The position numbers and the translations under genes were made by a program. A DNA stretch of 64,000 nt from positions 859,493-923,492 of the forward strand of contig NZ_BIFR01000001.1 of assembly GCF_003967535.1 (NCBI RefSeq), given 5' to 3'. Shown here one piece after another: positions 35,600 through 43,843 of the stretch (position 1 is the stretch's first letter; the number at the start of each line of letters is the position of its first letter). This stretch comes from Tengunoibacter tsumagoiensis. Its GTDB lineage: Bacteria; Chloroflexota; Ktedonobacteria; Ktedonobacterales; Ktedonobacteraceae. The notes beneath the pieces are model-generated. The model was not told where the DNA came from and made no database searches. It was given only the letters and a program-made list of their open reading frames with translations.

Positions 35600-38062
35600 T
35601 TATTGATCACGACTGCCCTGTAATACCTTAGTGATAGCAATCAGCATATCTTCACGTGAGACAGGTTTAATCAGATAGCCATAGGCTCCAAGCTCATAGG
35701 CGCGTTGAATATGCTTATCCGACGAGCGCGAAGTCAGCATAATCGCTCTGGTATCTGCCAGACGAGGATCATGACGCATCACCTCCAGCAGATCGAAGCC
35801 AGTAAGATTGGGCATCTCAATATCCAACAGGCAGATGCCAGGTTGATGAGTGCGCAACTGCTCCAGCGCCTCCATCCCATCTCGCGCCTCCAGAACGCGG
35901 TAGTTAGCCTGTTTAAGCGTCTGGATAACCGAATGGCGGAGATAGACGGCATCATCGGCCACGAGGATCAGCGGCTCTTCGGTCTGTCCTTTCCGATAGT
36001 CTTGCCTGTCCTTATTCAAATGAGAGAAATTCTGCTGAATCTGAACATGGGTATTCTGCTTATAGTGCTTTACCAGTTCCGGAAGATTAATCATCAGCAG
36101 GACACGGCCCTGACCATCCACCGCCGAGCCAGTGATACCTGGGCGTTGCAGATGGGGTTTTAAGGGGCGCGTCACCAGTTGGATCTCGCCAACAACCTCA
36201 TCCACAGCCACTCCAATACTCATCTGCGTATTATCGTGAGTATGATCGGAGACCAGCAAGAGAACGGGATGAATCTGTCCCGGTGGTGTAGGGGCCTCCG
36301 GGAAGCCCAGAAGGCGATGGAGATGATACAGCACATCGACCTTGTCGCGTCTCCGTTCACCAACGCGTTGGATCTGTGCCAGTGGCACAATAACATATTG
36401 CGTTCCTGTTCGCAGCAGTAGACAATGAGCGGTCCCTTGTGAGCGCGGAAAGTGGAGAATAAAGCTCAGGCTATTTGCCCCATTGCGCTGAATCTCCATC
36501 TCACCTTTCACCTGTTGCATCGTTTCGTGGATAGCCTCGACCGCCCCCCCAGCGACTGGCATCGAGAAGCCAATCTCAATTGTGATCTCATTGCCAGACC
36601 CGGTGGCATGCAGCCAGATGCGCTGTTGTGTGGTTGTACTCTCAGTAGCCAGTTGCACATCAGAGATGCAGGTACGAATAAGCTGGATAAGGGGATTAGA
36701 GAGCTCTTCAAGGATCTCTTGATCAATCTCAGTCTGCTCTCCCTGGACCTCAAACTCCACCTTATATTCCTGGGCCAGAGCGCTGAGAGCGATCACGCGT
36801 TGTATGCGTGGAACCAACGTACTTAAAGGAGCCAGGCGCATCAACAGCATATCTTTATGGACTTGATTTGCCAGATCCAGGGAAGAGTCTTGAAGCACAT
36901 GCAATTGGAGATAGGCAGAATGCACGCGTTGAGAACAGATACTGATATCTGCAATGGCTTCTTTGAGCGAATTGACCAGTATATCTTTCTCCGTATAATG
37001 TTCCATATCCAGTTCATCCCATGCGCCCGTTCGTTTCTCTGAGCCAATGCGTCGCGAGTGGGCAGTACGATGTGGACGATAGGAATGGGACTCATTCTGT
37101 GCGCTAGCTTCATGCAAAATGCGATCCACCAATGACGAGCCAGAGGAGCGTTCAAGAGGAGCGCGGGCGCGAGGATTGTGCAGGAAAAGTGGAAGCTGTT
37201 GCTCCAGAAGTTGCAGATGATTCTGAGCTGTCTGTAGCTCTTGTAAGGCGATATCTACCTGTAGCTGCGCATTCTCTAACTTGACGCGCTGTTCCTGCCA
37301 CTGTTCGGAATGCTGCTCCAGTATTGTAAAACGTTGCGTATCTACACGTATAAATTTACTGGCTGGCATTGCGCTTGCAGCATTATCCTGGAGCAGTTGA
37401 GACGGGATACGAACATCGACAAGCTCATCTTCAACAGGCGGCTTATCAGCAATCGTCTCTGGCAAAGCGAGAGCCTGTGTATCGGGAGCCTGTTGAAGAT
37501 TGAGCGAGAGATCAATCTTCAATTCTTGATACAGAGCAGTTAGATCATTGAGCAGCAGCTCATCGTTCAATTCCTGATTCGTAGTCAAAAGTTGTGAGAG
37601 ACTCAACTCCAGCACCATCACCGTTTGAGAGAGCGCTTCATACGCAGTTTTAGCTGGCAGTCGACCTGCTTCAACCTGTTCACAAATAATTTCCACATGA
37701 GAAGAAAGCTCTGATAGCACCGGAAAATCCATCGCCGCTGCAGTTCCGCGTAGCTTATGACCGGCGCGTCGTAGAGGAACAAAGCGAGCGTGCTTAAGCT
37801 CTGTATCTTTATCGAACTGCTGAAGCACGTAGCGCATCCGTGTAATATCCTCTTCCGCCTCTGTTTGAAAGATAGAGAGCATTTCATCTTCATCATGAGG
37901 AGAAGCGGGAGACAGGTGAGGAGTAATTGGAGACTGCTCTATAGGAGTGAGAGGCCAGTCTACAATGGCATCAAAAGCTTGTAAGACCGCAAGATCCTCA
38001 GCAGACAGTTCTTTATCATCAAAAACATCGTCATCATTGGAAGGTGGCAATAGTTCATTCAT
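35600..38062 (-). CDS. CheA-like hybrid protein with degenerate kinase core
   Basis: 820 residues: an Hpt domain with phospho-acceptor His in GHKLRGTAAAM (about residue 101), a long linker, a CheA-like dimerisation/ATPase region (about 390-530), a CheW-like regulatory domain (about 530-680) and a C-terminal receiver (about 695-815). The receiver Asp is in LLDIEMP (about 746) and Lys in LIKPVS (about 796). The ATPase looks defective. Where CheA has H-L-x-R-N-x-x-D-H-G, this has QLIRTCISDV, and no G-box glycine loops follow, so ATP binding is doubtful. It overlaps the cheW-like gene by 8 nt. The layout resembles PilL/ChpA or FrzE proteins of surface motility. It may act as a phosphorelay scaffold rather than a kinase. 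Confidence 0.8.
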   Translation of the reverse strand: MNELLPPSNDDDVFDDKELSAEDLAVLQAFDAIVDWPLTPIEQSPITPHLSPASPHDEDEMLSIFQTEAEEDITRMRYVLQQFDKDTELKHARFVPLRRAGHKLRGTAAAMDFPVLSELSSHVEIICEQVEAGRLPAKTAYEALSQTVMVLELSLSQLLTTNQELNDELLLNDLTALYQELKIDLSLNLQQAPDTQALALPETIADKPPVEDELVDVRIPSQLLQDNAASAMPASKFIRVDTQRFTILEQHSEQWQEQRVKLENAQLQVDIALQELQTAQNHLQLLEQQLPLFLHNPRARAPLERSSGSSLVDRILHEASAQNESHSYRPHRTAHSRRIGSEKRTGAWDELDMEHYTEKDILVNSLKEAIADISICSQRVHSAYLQLHVLQDSSLDLANQVHKDMLLMRLAPLSTLVPRIQRVIALSALAQEYKVEFEVQGEQTEIDQEILEELSNPLIQLIRTCISDVQLATESTTTQQRIWLHATGSGNEITIEIGFSMPVAGGAVEAIHETMQQVKGEMEIQRNGANSLSFILHFPRSQGTAHCLLLRTGTQYVIVPLAQIQRVGERRRDKVDVLYHLHRLLGFPEAPTPPGQIHPVLLLVSDHTHDNTQMSIGVAVDEVVGEIQLVTRPLKPHLQRPGITGSAVDGQGRVLLMINLPELVKHYKQNTHVQIQQNFSHLNKDRQDYRKGQTEEPLILVADDAVYLRHSVIQTLKQANYRVLEARDGMEALEQLRTHQPGICLLDIEMPNLTGFDLLEVMRHDPRLADTRAIMLTSRSSDKHIQRAYELGAYGYLIKPVSREDMLIAITKVLQGSRDQ

Positions 38063-38633
38063 GAGAAGCAGCCATTTTTATGTAGTGGACGATATCAGCG
38101 AGGAGGATGGGGAGAGATAACACAGGAATAGTATTATAAAGATTTATGATCGTCTCACGGCGGAGAGCTGGCAGGGCCGGTAGCTCTTGAGCTGGTTGTA
38201 ACTGTTCAGGAGTCAGCGTTAGTAAAGAACCACTGAGAGAGATCAGTAGTCCGAGAGCGATATCATCCTGATGAGCTACGGCCAGGACCGCGTCCTGAGG
38301 AGGTTGAGCAGCATGTTGTGTAAGATAGGCGGCGAGATCGACAACCGCGATCGTCTCACCGCGCCAGGCCGTCACACCTGGCATCCAGATAGGTGTTTTC
38401 GGAAGTAGAGTAAAGTGAGCAGGGGCAGAGATAACCTCATCGAGAGCAGCCATAGGGAGGAGATACTCTCCCTGTGGTAGCTCGCAGAGCAGGGCCTCAT
38501 CAACTGGAAGCGACGGTTCTGGAGCCGCCTTTGCCAGTGATTGAGCATACTGCCAGAACTCCTGAGTGCTTAGCGCCTCCAGGTGCTGGGCATTGCTAAA
38601 TAGCGCAGATGCATGGATTGAATGCTCACTCAT
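38055..38633 (-). CDS. CheW-like adaptor
   Basis: A 192-residue protein with a CheW domain over about residues 45-185 (PQGEYLLPMAALDEVI, then MPGVTAWRGETIAVVDLAAYL). CheW couples receptors to CheA. It is the middle gene of a CheY-CheW-CheA operon. No chemoreceptor (MCP) gene is adjacent, so the input must be encoded elsewhere or differ from usual chemotaxis. Confidence 0.8.
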   Translation of the reverse strand: MSEHSIHASALFSNAQHLEALSTQEFWQYAQSLAKAAPEPSLPVDEALLCELPQGEYLLPMAALDEVISAPAHFTLLPKTPIWMPGVTAWRGETIAVVDLAAYLTQHAAQPPQDAVLAVAHQDDIALGLLISLSGSLLTLTPEQLQPAQELPALPALRRETIINLYNTIPVLSLPILLADIVHYIKMAASHE

Positions 38634-38681
38634 GCTGCTTCTATCAATCTGACCTATTCTAGATATCTTCTCAAACGTACC

Positions 38682-39080
38682 TTAAGAATTGTACGTTGAA
38701 GCCGGACTGCCCAAGTGAGATTCGATAACCGCAATGATATCCTGGGTCTTAAACGGCTTAGTAAGATAGTCTTTTGCGCCAGCTAAGCGGCCTTTTAGGC
38801 GATCGATAACCCCATCTCGTCGAGAGAGCATCACGATGACCGTATTATTAAACTGTGGCTTACTTTTTAGACGGCGAGCTACCTCATAGCCATCCATTTT
38901 TGGCAGACCAATATCAAGCACTACAAGATCAGGAACACGAGCCTGAGGTTCCGCGAGCCACTTCATAGCTTCAATTCCGTCGGTGAAGCCCTGCACTTCA
39001 AAGCCCTCGCGCCCAAGACACGTTTCAACAATCTTTCTAACCGTTGCAGAATCATCGATAACCATCACAAGTTTACGCAT
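38682..39080 (-). CDS. CheY/PilG-type single-domain response regulator
   Basis: A 132-residue receiver domain with all key residues: acidic pair in VIDDSAT, phospho-Asp in VVLDIGLPKMDGYE, Ser in VMLSRRDG and Lys in LTKPFKT. It has no output domain. Its pattern resembles PilG/PilH regulators of twitching motility. First gene of the operon with CheW- and CheA-like genes, 48 nt before the former. The 39081-39299 stretch upstream holds no gene that I can see and must carry the promoter. Confidence 0.85.
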   Translation of the reverse strand: MRKLVMVIDDSATVRKIVETCLGREGFEVQGFTDGIEAMKWLAEPQARVPDLVVLDIGLPKMDGYEVARRLKSKPQFNNTVIVMLSRRDGVIDRLKGRLAGAKDYLTKPFKTQDIIAVIESHLGSPASTYNS

Positions 39081-39299
39081 ATAGTGTCCTCTTTCTCATC
39101 CCACTACCATCCCATTGTACCCGACAATATATCAATACACAAGAGCAATTGCCAACCTGAAGAACGATTTGTCAAAACTTGTCAGACTGTTCAGAATGAG
39201 AGTAGTTAAAGAGGGTTGCAACTCTGACAGCCCTGAGAGAAGATCCCGCAAGCTATTGAAGCTGACCATCTGAATTTCGTGGCGCGGGTACCCCTGCCT

Positions 39300-39620
39300 T
39301 TAGGCATGGGGAGGAAGCGCCACCCCTCCTTTTCTCTGTTCGTATTCATAGCCGTCAGCACGGTGAAGACGGCGCATGTATTTGGGGTGGATATCAGCAG
39401 TGCCAAGGCGAAATGAGGGGCGATGGCGAATCGCGATGCGTCCTGTGAGCGTTCTTTTGGGAGTCATAGCCTTCACGATATCGCCGGTTCGGTATCCCTG
39501 GAACGTCCTGCTCCGCTTTTTGTGCTGCTTGGGAAATCCCGTTGCATCCGTTACGCACAACGAATACAAATCCCTGTCGTGAGAGGTACTGTACCATATA
39601 AGTGCAATATGTTTCAACAT
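39300..39620 (-). pseudogene. iscB: IscB C-terminal remnant with element-end hairpin
   Basis: The last ~85 codons match the conserved C terminus of IscB, the RNA-guided HNH nuclease of IS200/IS605-type elements. The segments are a GFP stretch followed by basic KKRSRTFQGYRTGDIVKA, then GRIAIRHRPSFRLGTAD and RLHRADGYEYE. The RuvC-I, bridge-helix and HNH parts are absent, and the first ~20 residues of the frame look unrelated. At the 3' end a cccctgcc/ggcatgggg hairpin (39291-39311) overlaps the stop codon, as at the right end of many such elements. It is a decayed insertion next to a hypothetical gene. The omega-RNA region would have been upstream and is not recognisable. Confidence 0.7.
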
Positions 39621-39651
39621 ATTGTCGTAAAGATCATCTTAAAAAATCTGT

Positions 39652-40431
39652 TTACAGGGCCGGTAGCTCCTTTAAAAATTTTTCTAGTATGCGTGTGCGT
39701 GATTGATGTGAGAAATCGACGATATTCGAGTGAGCATAGCTGGCAGAGGATTGTAGTTCTTGTTGAAGGAGGTATTGTAGCAGCGGAACATCTTCATGCC
39801 AGGCCATCTCTAGCAACATTTCGGGGAGATGTTCTTCCGCCTGATGGGCGTCAATGCGTTTGAGCCAGAGCGAGAAGATGCGTTGAAGCCAGAGCTGGCG
39901 GAGATCCTCCGGGAGGAGAGGCGTCGCTTCTGCGTCGGGATGGGGCATGATCAGGCTGCTTGCTTCACTCAATAACATATCCAGAACAGGCATAAATTCG
40001 TCCAGAGCCCGGTCAAAAAGGGCCGTTAAAATAGTGTGATCCAGCCCTAAGCGAGCATCTAAGGTCAAAGCAAAAAGCTCCAGAGCCTGGCGATATTCAT
40101 ATTGATCTGCCAGAGCTTCGGCCTGCTGGAGGATCTGACAGAGTTCATCAAAGAGGAGCTGTGGCATCACGCCCTGTTGCAGACGGGCCATAAAGCCTTC
40201 AATCTGTTCTTGATAGAGTGCCGTTGCCAGAGGAGGAGAGAGCTGTTGTGGGAGAGAGCGGTGCAGAGTAAGTTTATCTGCATTGAACTCCTCATCTTCA
40301 AATAGCAGGGTTGAGAGAAGCGCCTCAATCTCAGCCGAGAGGTGAGCATTGCGCACGACAAGTAGCTCGACTAGTAAGAGCAGCTGTTGTTTATTGAGCT
40401 TAGCCAGGTGTTGTTCTAGCTCGGACTCCAT
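39652..40431 (-). CDS. Hypothetical helical protein downstream of a histidine kinase
   Basis: A 259-residue protein I do not recognise. It is strongly helical and Leu/Gln/Glu-rich, begins ESELEQHLAKLNKQQLLLLVELL and has TPR-like alternation in the middle. There is no signal peptide, membrane segment or enzyme motif. It starts 54 nt after the PAS histidine kinase gene in the same direction, so it may be co-transcribed and act as an adaptor. Its 3' end adjoins the IscB remnant. Confidence 0.6.
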   Translation of the reverse strand: MESELEQHLAKLNKQQLLLLVELLVVRNAHLSAEIEALLSTLLFEDEEFNADKLTLHRSLPQQLSPPLATALYQEQIEGFMARLQQGVMPQLLFDELCQILQQAEALADQYEYRQALELFALTLDARLGLDHTILTALFDRALDEFMPVLDMLLSEASSLIMPHPDAEATPLLPEDLRQLWLQRIFSLWLKRIDAHQAEEHLPEMLLEMAWHEDVPLLQYLLQQELQSSASYAHSNIVDFSHQSRTRILEKFLKELPAL

Positions 40432-40485
40432 TGAAGGTTCCTCCTGCTCACCTCACCGCCATCAAGGGGTGATGGTGTGAAGCGT

Positions 40486-41592
40486 TTAGCTGCTTTCCGG
40501 CATCTCGATTGTCGATTGCACAGCAACTGGTAACGTGAAGGTAAAGGTGCTCCCCTCTCCCGGGCGGCTTTCGGCATGGATACGACCGCCGTGTGCCTCT
40601 ACAACATGGCGTGCAATGGCCAGTCCCAGTCCAGTGCCTCCTCCACCAGGGCCGATAAAGCCAGACTTCGAGCGAGCCCGATCGGTTTTATAGAAGCGTT
40701 CAAAGATGCGCGAAAGTTCCTCCGCGCGAATGCCAACCCCAGTATCGCGAACAAAAAAGCTTTGCGAGGGCTGGTTCTGCTGGGGAGCGGTGCCAATAAC
40801 AATCTTTCCCCCTGATGGTGTAAATTTAATGGCATTATGGACCAGGTTGACCAGAACGCGTGTGATATGTTTGCTATCGGCAGCCACCATGGTTGTGCCT
40901 TGCTGAATCTGGGTACTGAGCGTCACGCGGTGACGTTGAGCCAATGGAAGCATGCGGGCCATCACCTCAAGGACCAGGCGTTCGGCCTCGATTGGTTCAA
41001 TCGTCATGAGCATCTGACCGGATTCGATTCTTGTTAGTTCGAGGACCTCCGAGACCAGCTCAGTGAGATATTGCACTTCATTCTCAATCTTCTCTACAAA
41101 TTCCTGAGCTTTATCGGGATTAGTCTCAATGGTATCTTCCAGCGTCTCGGCAAGGAGTCTGACAGAGGTGAGAGGCGTGCGGAGCTCATGAGAGATATTG
41201 GCTAAAAAATCGCGTTGCATCCGTTCGACGCGACGCGCTTCAGTAATATCTTCAATAATAACCGTAAAGTAGTGTGGGAGCTCTGCACCAGTCTGATGGA
41301 TCAGAGGGGCAACCGAAACCTTCCAGGCTAGATCAGTATTTGTCTTCTCAAAGAGGCTTTTCTGCGGGTGGTTGGTTGCGATGCTCTCTCGTATCATCTC
41401 AATAATTGAAGGATCAAAAATAATCTGTTCCAATTGTGTGGCGGATCGGCTATTCGTGGCAGAGAGAGAGAGGCCTGGTTGATTGTAGTGGATAATAGTA
41501 AGCGAGCGGTCCACGACAAAGACAGGCAGAGGGAATGCCTCCAATAGACTTAGAGAGACCTGTTTATAATCGATATGTGTATCGTCGAGCAA
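40486..41592 (-). CDS. PAS-domain histidine kinase (PhoR-like)
   Basis: A 368-residue cytoplasmic sensor kinase. A PAS domain covers about residues 10-115. HisKA has the phospho-acceptor His in ISHELRTPLTS (about 135). The HATPase has the N box VHNAIKFTP, the G1 box RDTGVGI, the F box FERFYK and the G2 box GGGGTGLGLAIA. No membrane segment is present, so it senses an internal signal. The start is TTG 41592 with GAGGGG eight nt upstream. No response regulator is adjacent; the OmpR-type regulator at 45839 is 4 kb away on the same strand and could be its partner. Confidence 0.88.
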   Translation of the reverse strand: MLDDTHIDYKQVSLSLLEAFPLPVFVVDRSLTIIHYNQPGLSLSATNSRSATQLEQIIFDPSIIEMIRESIATNHPQKSLFEKTNTDLAWKVSVAPLIHQTGAELPHYFTVIIEDITEARRVERMQRDFLANISHELRTPLTSVRLLAETLEDTIETNPDKAQEFVEKIENEVQYLTELVSEVLELTRIESGQMLMTIEPIEAERLVLEVMARMLPLAQRHRVTLSTQIQQGTTMVAADSKHITRVLVNLVHNAIKFTPSGGKIVIGTAPQQNQPSQSFFVRDTGVGIRAEELSRIFERFYKTDRARSKSGFIGPGGGGTGLGLAIARHVVEAHGGRIHAESRPGEGSTFTFTLPVAVQSTIEMPESS

Positions 41593-41668
41593 GCCTGTTT
41601 CCCCTCTTTACTGGGCCCACAAGGTGGTAGAGTTGAAGCGCCCTATTATTAATAAACCATTGGCAATA

Positions 41669-41700
41669 AAAGAGGGCCACCTGAATAGGCGGCCCTCTTT
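41669..41700 (-). terminator. Terminator of tRNA-Asn
   Basis: A 10-bp perfect stem (41669-41678 with 41691-41700) lies 7 nt beyond the tRNA 3' end. On the minus strand it is followed by a T-rich run (tttTATTG). It separates the tRNA from the kinase gene beyond. Confidence 0.8.
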
Positions 41701-41707
41701 GGTTTAG

Positions 41708-41779
41708 CTCCTCGAACAGGATTCGAACCTGTAACCAATCGGTTAACAGCCGATTGCTCTACCGTTGAGCTATCGAGGA
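41708..41779 (-). tRNA. tRNA-Asn (GTT)
   Basis: The minus strand folds as a cloverleaf: acceptor arms TCCTCGA/TCGAGGA (41773-41779 with 41709-41715), anticodon stem ATCGG/CCGAT around loop CTGTTAA (anticodon GTT, Asn), and T-arm ACAGGTTCGAATCCTGT. The discriminator base is G. The CCA end is not encoded. It is the cognate tRNA of the synthetase at 59417 and of its T-box. Confidence 0.95.
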
Positions 41780-41825
41780 AGATACGCTCTGATCGAACCG
41801 GACGGTCCGTTTCAGGAACACTTGG

Positions 41826-41854
41826 ATTATAGCCTAACGGTGGCGTTTCGTCAA
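41826..41854 (-). promoter_or_regulatory. Sigma-70-type promoter of tRNA-Asn
   Basis: On the minus strand TTGACG (41854-41849) is followed after 17 bp by TATAAT (41831-41826). Transcription would start about 40 nt upstream of the mature tRNA 5' end at 41779, leaving a short leader for RNase P. Confidence 0.8.
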
Positions 41855-41912
41855 GACCTTTTATACAAATTTTTGGAGAAGTTGAAAAAATTCTTTTCCC
41901 TCTTTGCCATCG

Positions 41913-42695
41913 CTATTGTCCATGTGGAAGGAGCGGCTGAATCTGTTGTTTGAGCAGGGCCGAGATCTGTTCAATCGAGCGGCTGGCATCTATGACCTGA
42001 AAGTGATATTCTTTGCTCATCCGATCATACTCCTGTAGGATCTGCGACTGATAGTGCACAAAACTCTCGTACAGGTCGTTGCCCATATGCAGATCCATGC
42101 CTGATTCCCAGTAAGTGAAGCCGCCATTCTGGAGGACACGAGGGATCAGGTCCTGTAGCGAGACTTTGAGATAGAAGATAACATCCGGTTTGAGGGCCAG
42201 CCCATAGATCGAGCGAATCCAATGCGCATCTGCTCCCCGCACCAGGGCGCGGGCCATAAGCGAATAGGTATAGCGATCAGTTAAGACGATAAAGCCAGCT
42301 CTGAGTGCGGGAAGAATCTGCTGCTCAAAGCGATCCACAAAGTCTGTGGCATAGAAGAGGTTTAAGGTGATTGAGCCCAATGTGTTGCCTTGTTTTGCCC
42401 GTTTAAGGCCATTGCCAGCCAGGGCCGAGCGCGTCATCTGAGTATCAACGACGGCATAGCCACTGCTCTCCAGCCAGGGACGTAGCAGATTAATCTGTGT
42501 CGTTCGGCCTACCCCATCTGTTCCCTCGATGACAATCAGACGACCAGGAAAGATTTCGTAACGTGCACGTAGGCCAATTGCATCAATACCATAAAAATCA
42601 AGCGCTGTCATAGGCGTCCTTCCTGTTAAATGAACAGGGACTGACAAAGAATCTTGCTTTCCACTCTTCCCACATGGCTGCTCGGCCTGAAGCAT
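41913..42695 (-). CDS. Thymidylate-kinase-like protein with Arg in the P-loop
   Basis: A 260-residue dTMP-kinase-fold protein. The P-loop reads GTDGVGRTTQ, so the invariant Lys is Arg. The DRY/F-type motif is present as LTDRYTYS. A long C-terminal part matches its neighbour. The sequence resembles Tmk, but the P-loop change makes normal ATP turnover doubtful. Start: ATG 42695, four nt after the upstream gene's stop, with GAGAGG upstream. An internal ATG at 42611 with AAGGA is an alternative that would give a 232-residue protein aligned to the paralogue. Probably co-transcribed with the intact copy. Confidence 0.7.
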   Translation of the reverse strand: MLQAEQPCGKSGKQDSLSVPVHLTGRTPMTALDFYGIDAIGLRARYEIFPGRLIVIEGTDGVGRTTQINLLRPWLESSGYAVVDTQMTRSALAGNGLKRAKQGNTLGSITLNLFYATDFVDRFEQQILPALRAGFIVLTDRYTYSLMARALVRGADAHWIRSIYGLALKPDVIFYLKVSLQDLIPRVLQNGGFTYWESGMDLHMGNDLYESFVHYQSQILQEYDRMSKEYHFQVIDASRSIEQISALLKQQIQPLLPHGQ

Positions 42696-42698
42696 ATC

Positions 42699-43445
42699 TT
42701 ACCTCTCTTTAGCATGGAGCTCTGTTGAAATGATTGTTGCAGGTTGTGGCCAGTTCTTGTGTGAGAGCTGTTTGCGCCGACGTTGTACACCTTCCAGGTG
42801 AGGTTGAATCAATCTGCGCATCAGGCGTTGCTGCTCTGGAATGGGTAGGCTGGCATCCATGACGGTGAGCTGGAACTCATCGACCATCGCTTCGTATTCG
42901 TGGATGATGCGCTGCTGAAACAGCTTAAAGCTTTCTTGTGGATCTGTACTAAGGCCAAGATCAAGACCAGCCTCATAGTACTTGAGCTCAGTTCGCCCTG
43001 TCAGAATACGATTGAGCGAGGTCTCCAGCGGAACACGAAAATAGAACGCTTTGGTAGGCTTGACCGCGAACTGGTAGAGCTCGCGCACCCACTCCCGATC
43101 GACACAGCGGGCTACATCGCGAGCAAAGGCTGTATAGATATAGCGATCCGCAAGTACAATCGCACCTGCCTTCAGTGGGGGAATAATGTCATGTTCTGTT
43201 CGGTCGGCAAAGTCAGTTGCATGGATAAGGCTAAAGGTTGTTGGCGAGAGCATCTGTTGCTTTTTACCACGACTGGTCGTTTTCTTTACCAATGGCGATG
43301 AGTTCCATTCGCTGAAGAAGACCGTGTAGCCTTCGCTAATCAACCATTGACGAAGAAGCGCAATTTGCGTACTCTTGCCCGAGCCATCTACCCCCTCAAC
43401 GATAAAAAGTCGACCAGGGTATTGATGTAATCCATAGGTCTCCAT
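42699..43445 (-). CDS. Thymidylate-kinase-like protein (intact P-loop)
   Basis: A 248-residue protein. The P-loop GVDGSGKSTQ is intact, DRY appears in LADRYIYTAFAR, and the Tmk-type lid region follows. A basic C-terminal tail (RRRKQLSHKN) is extra. Canonical Tmk (about 210 residues) makes dTDP from dTMP. This longer pair may be a specialised branch, and a housekeeping tmk may exist elsewhere. I start at METYGLHQ with AAGGA seven nt upstream, not at 43574. It precedes its degenerate paralogue by 3 nt. Confidence 0.75.
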   Translation of the reverse strand: METYGLHQYPGRLFIVEGVDGSGKSTQIALLRQWLISEGYTVFFSEWNSSPLVKKTTSRGKKQQMLSPTTFSLIHATDFADRTEHDIIPPLKAGAIVLADRYIYTAFARDVARCVDREWVRELYQFAVKPTKAFYFRVPLETSLNRILTGRTELKYYEAGLDLGLSTDPQESFKLFQQRIIHEYEAMVDEFQLTVMDASLPIPEQQRLMRRLIQPHLEGVQRRRKQLSHKNWPQPATIISTELHAKER

Positions 43446-43843
43446 ACTATGTCCTTCCCTAAAAAGGAATACAGTAAAACAGCGCCAGACAATGGGTTGT
43501 GCTGGTTGTGTGAGCTCAAGATGATATGGGTAGATCGATTGTGTAAATCTATAAAACCATATGTTTGACTGCACCTACGGTTATGGAATAGTCCCCTGTC
43601 TTATACTATACCATGTTGCGGACTACTTTGTGCACTGAGTGCATAGCTGTTCAGGTTGTTCCAACGTCCTGGTCTCTGTTTGCCATTCTCGAAGGTGCGA
43701 TCCAGACCATGAATAAGTCAAATCAAAAAGGTGCAGCCAGCCATGCTGATCTCTGTGCTGGAACCTTCTCTTGCTAAATGTGCTACAGTATAGTCATAGA
43801 AGAATTATGTATCGATTATATATACATGAGCCAGGAGGTAGAC
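43446..43843. other. Intergenic region between divergent genes
   Basis: 398 nt between the kinase pair and the KdpD-like gene. I see no open frame with family signal, no strong hairpin and no paired promoter that I would defend. Confidence 0.35.
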
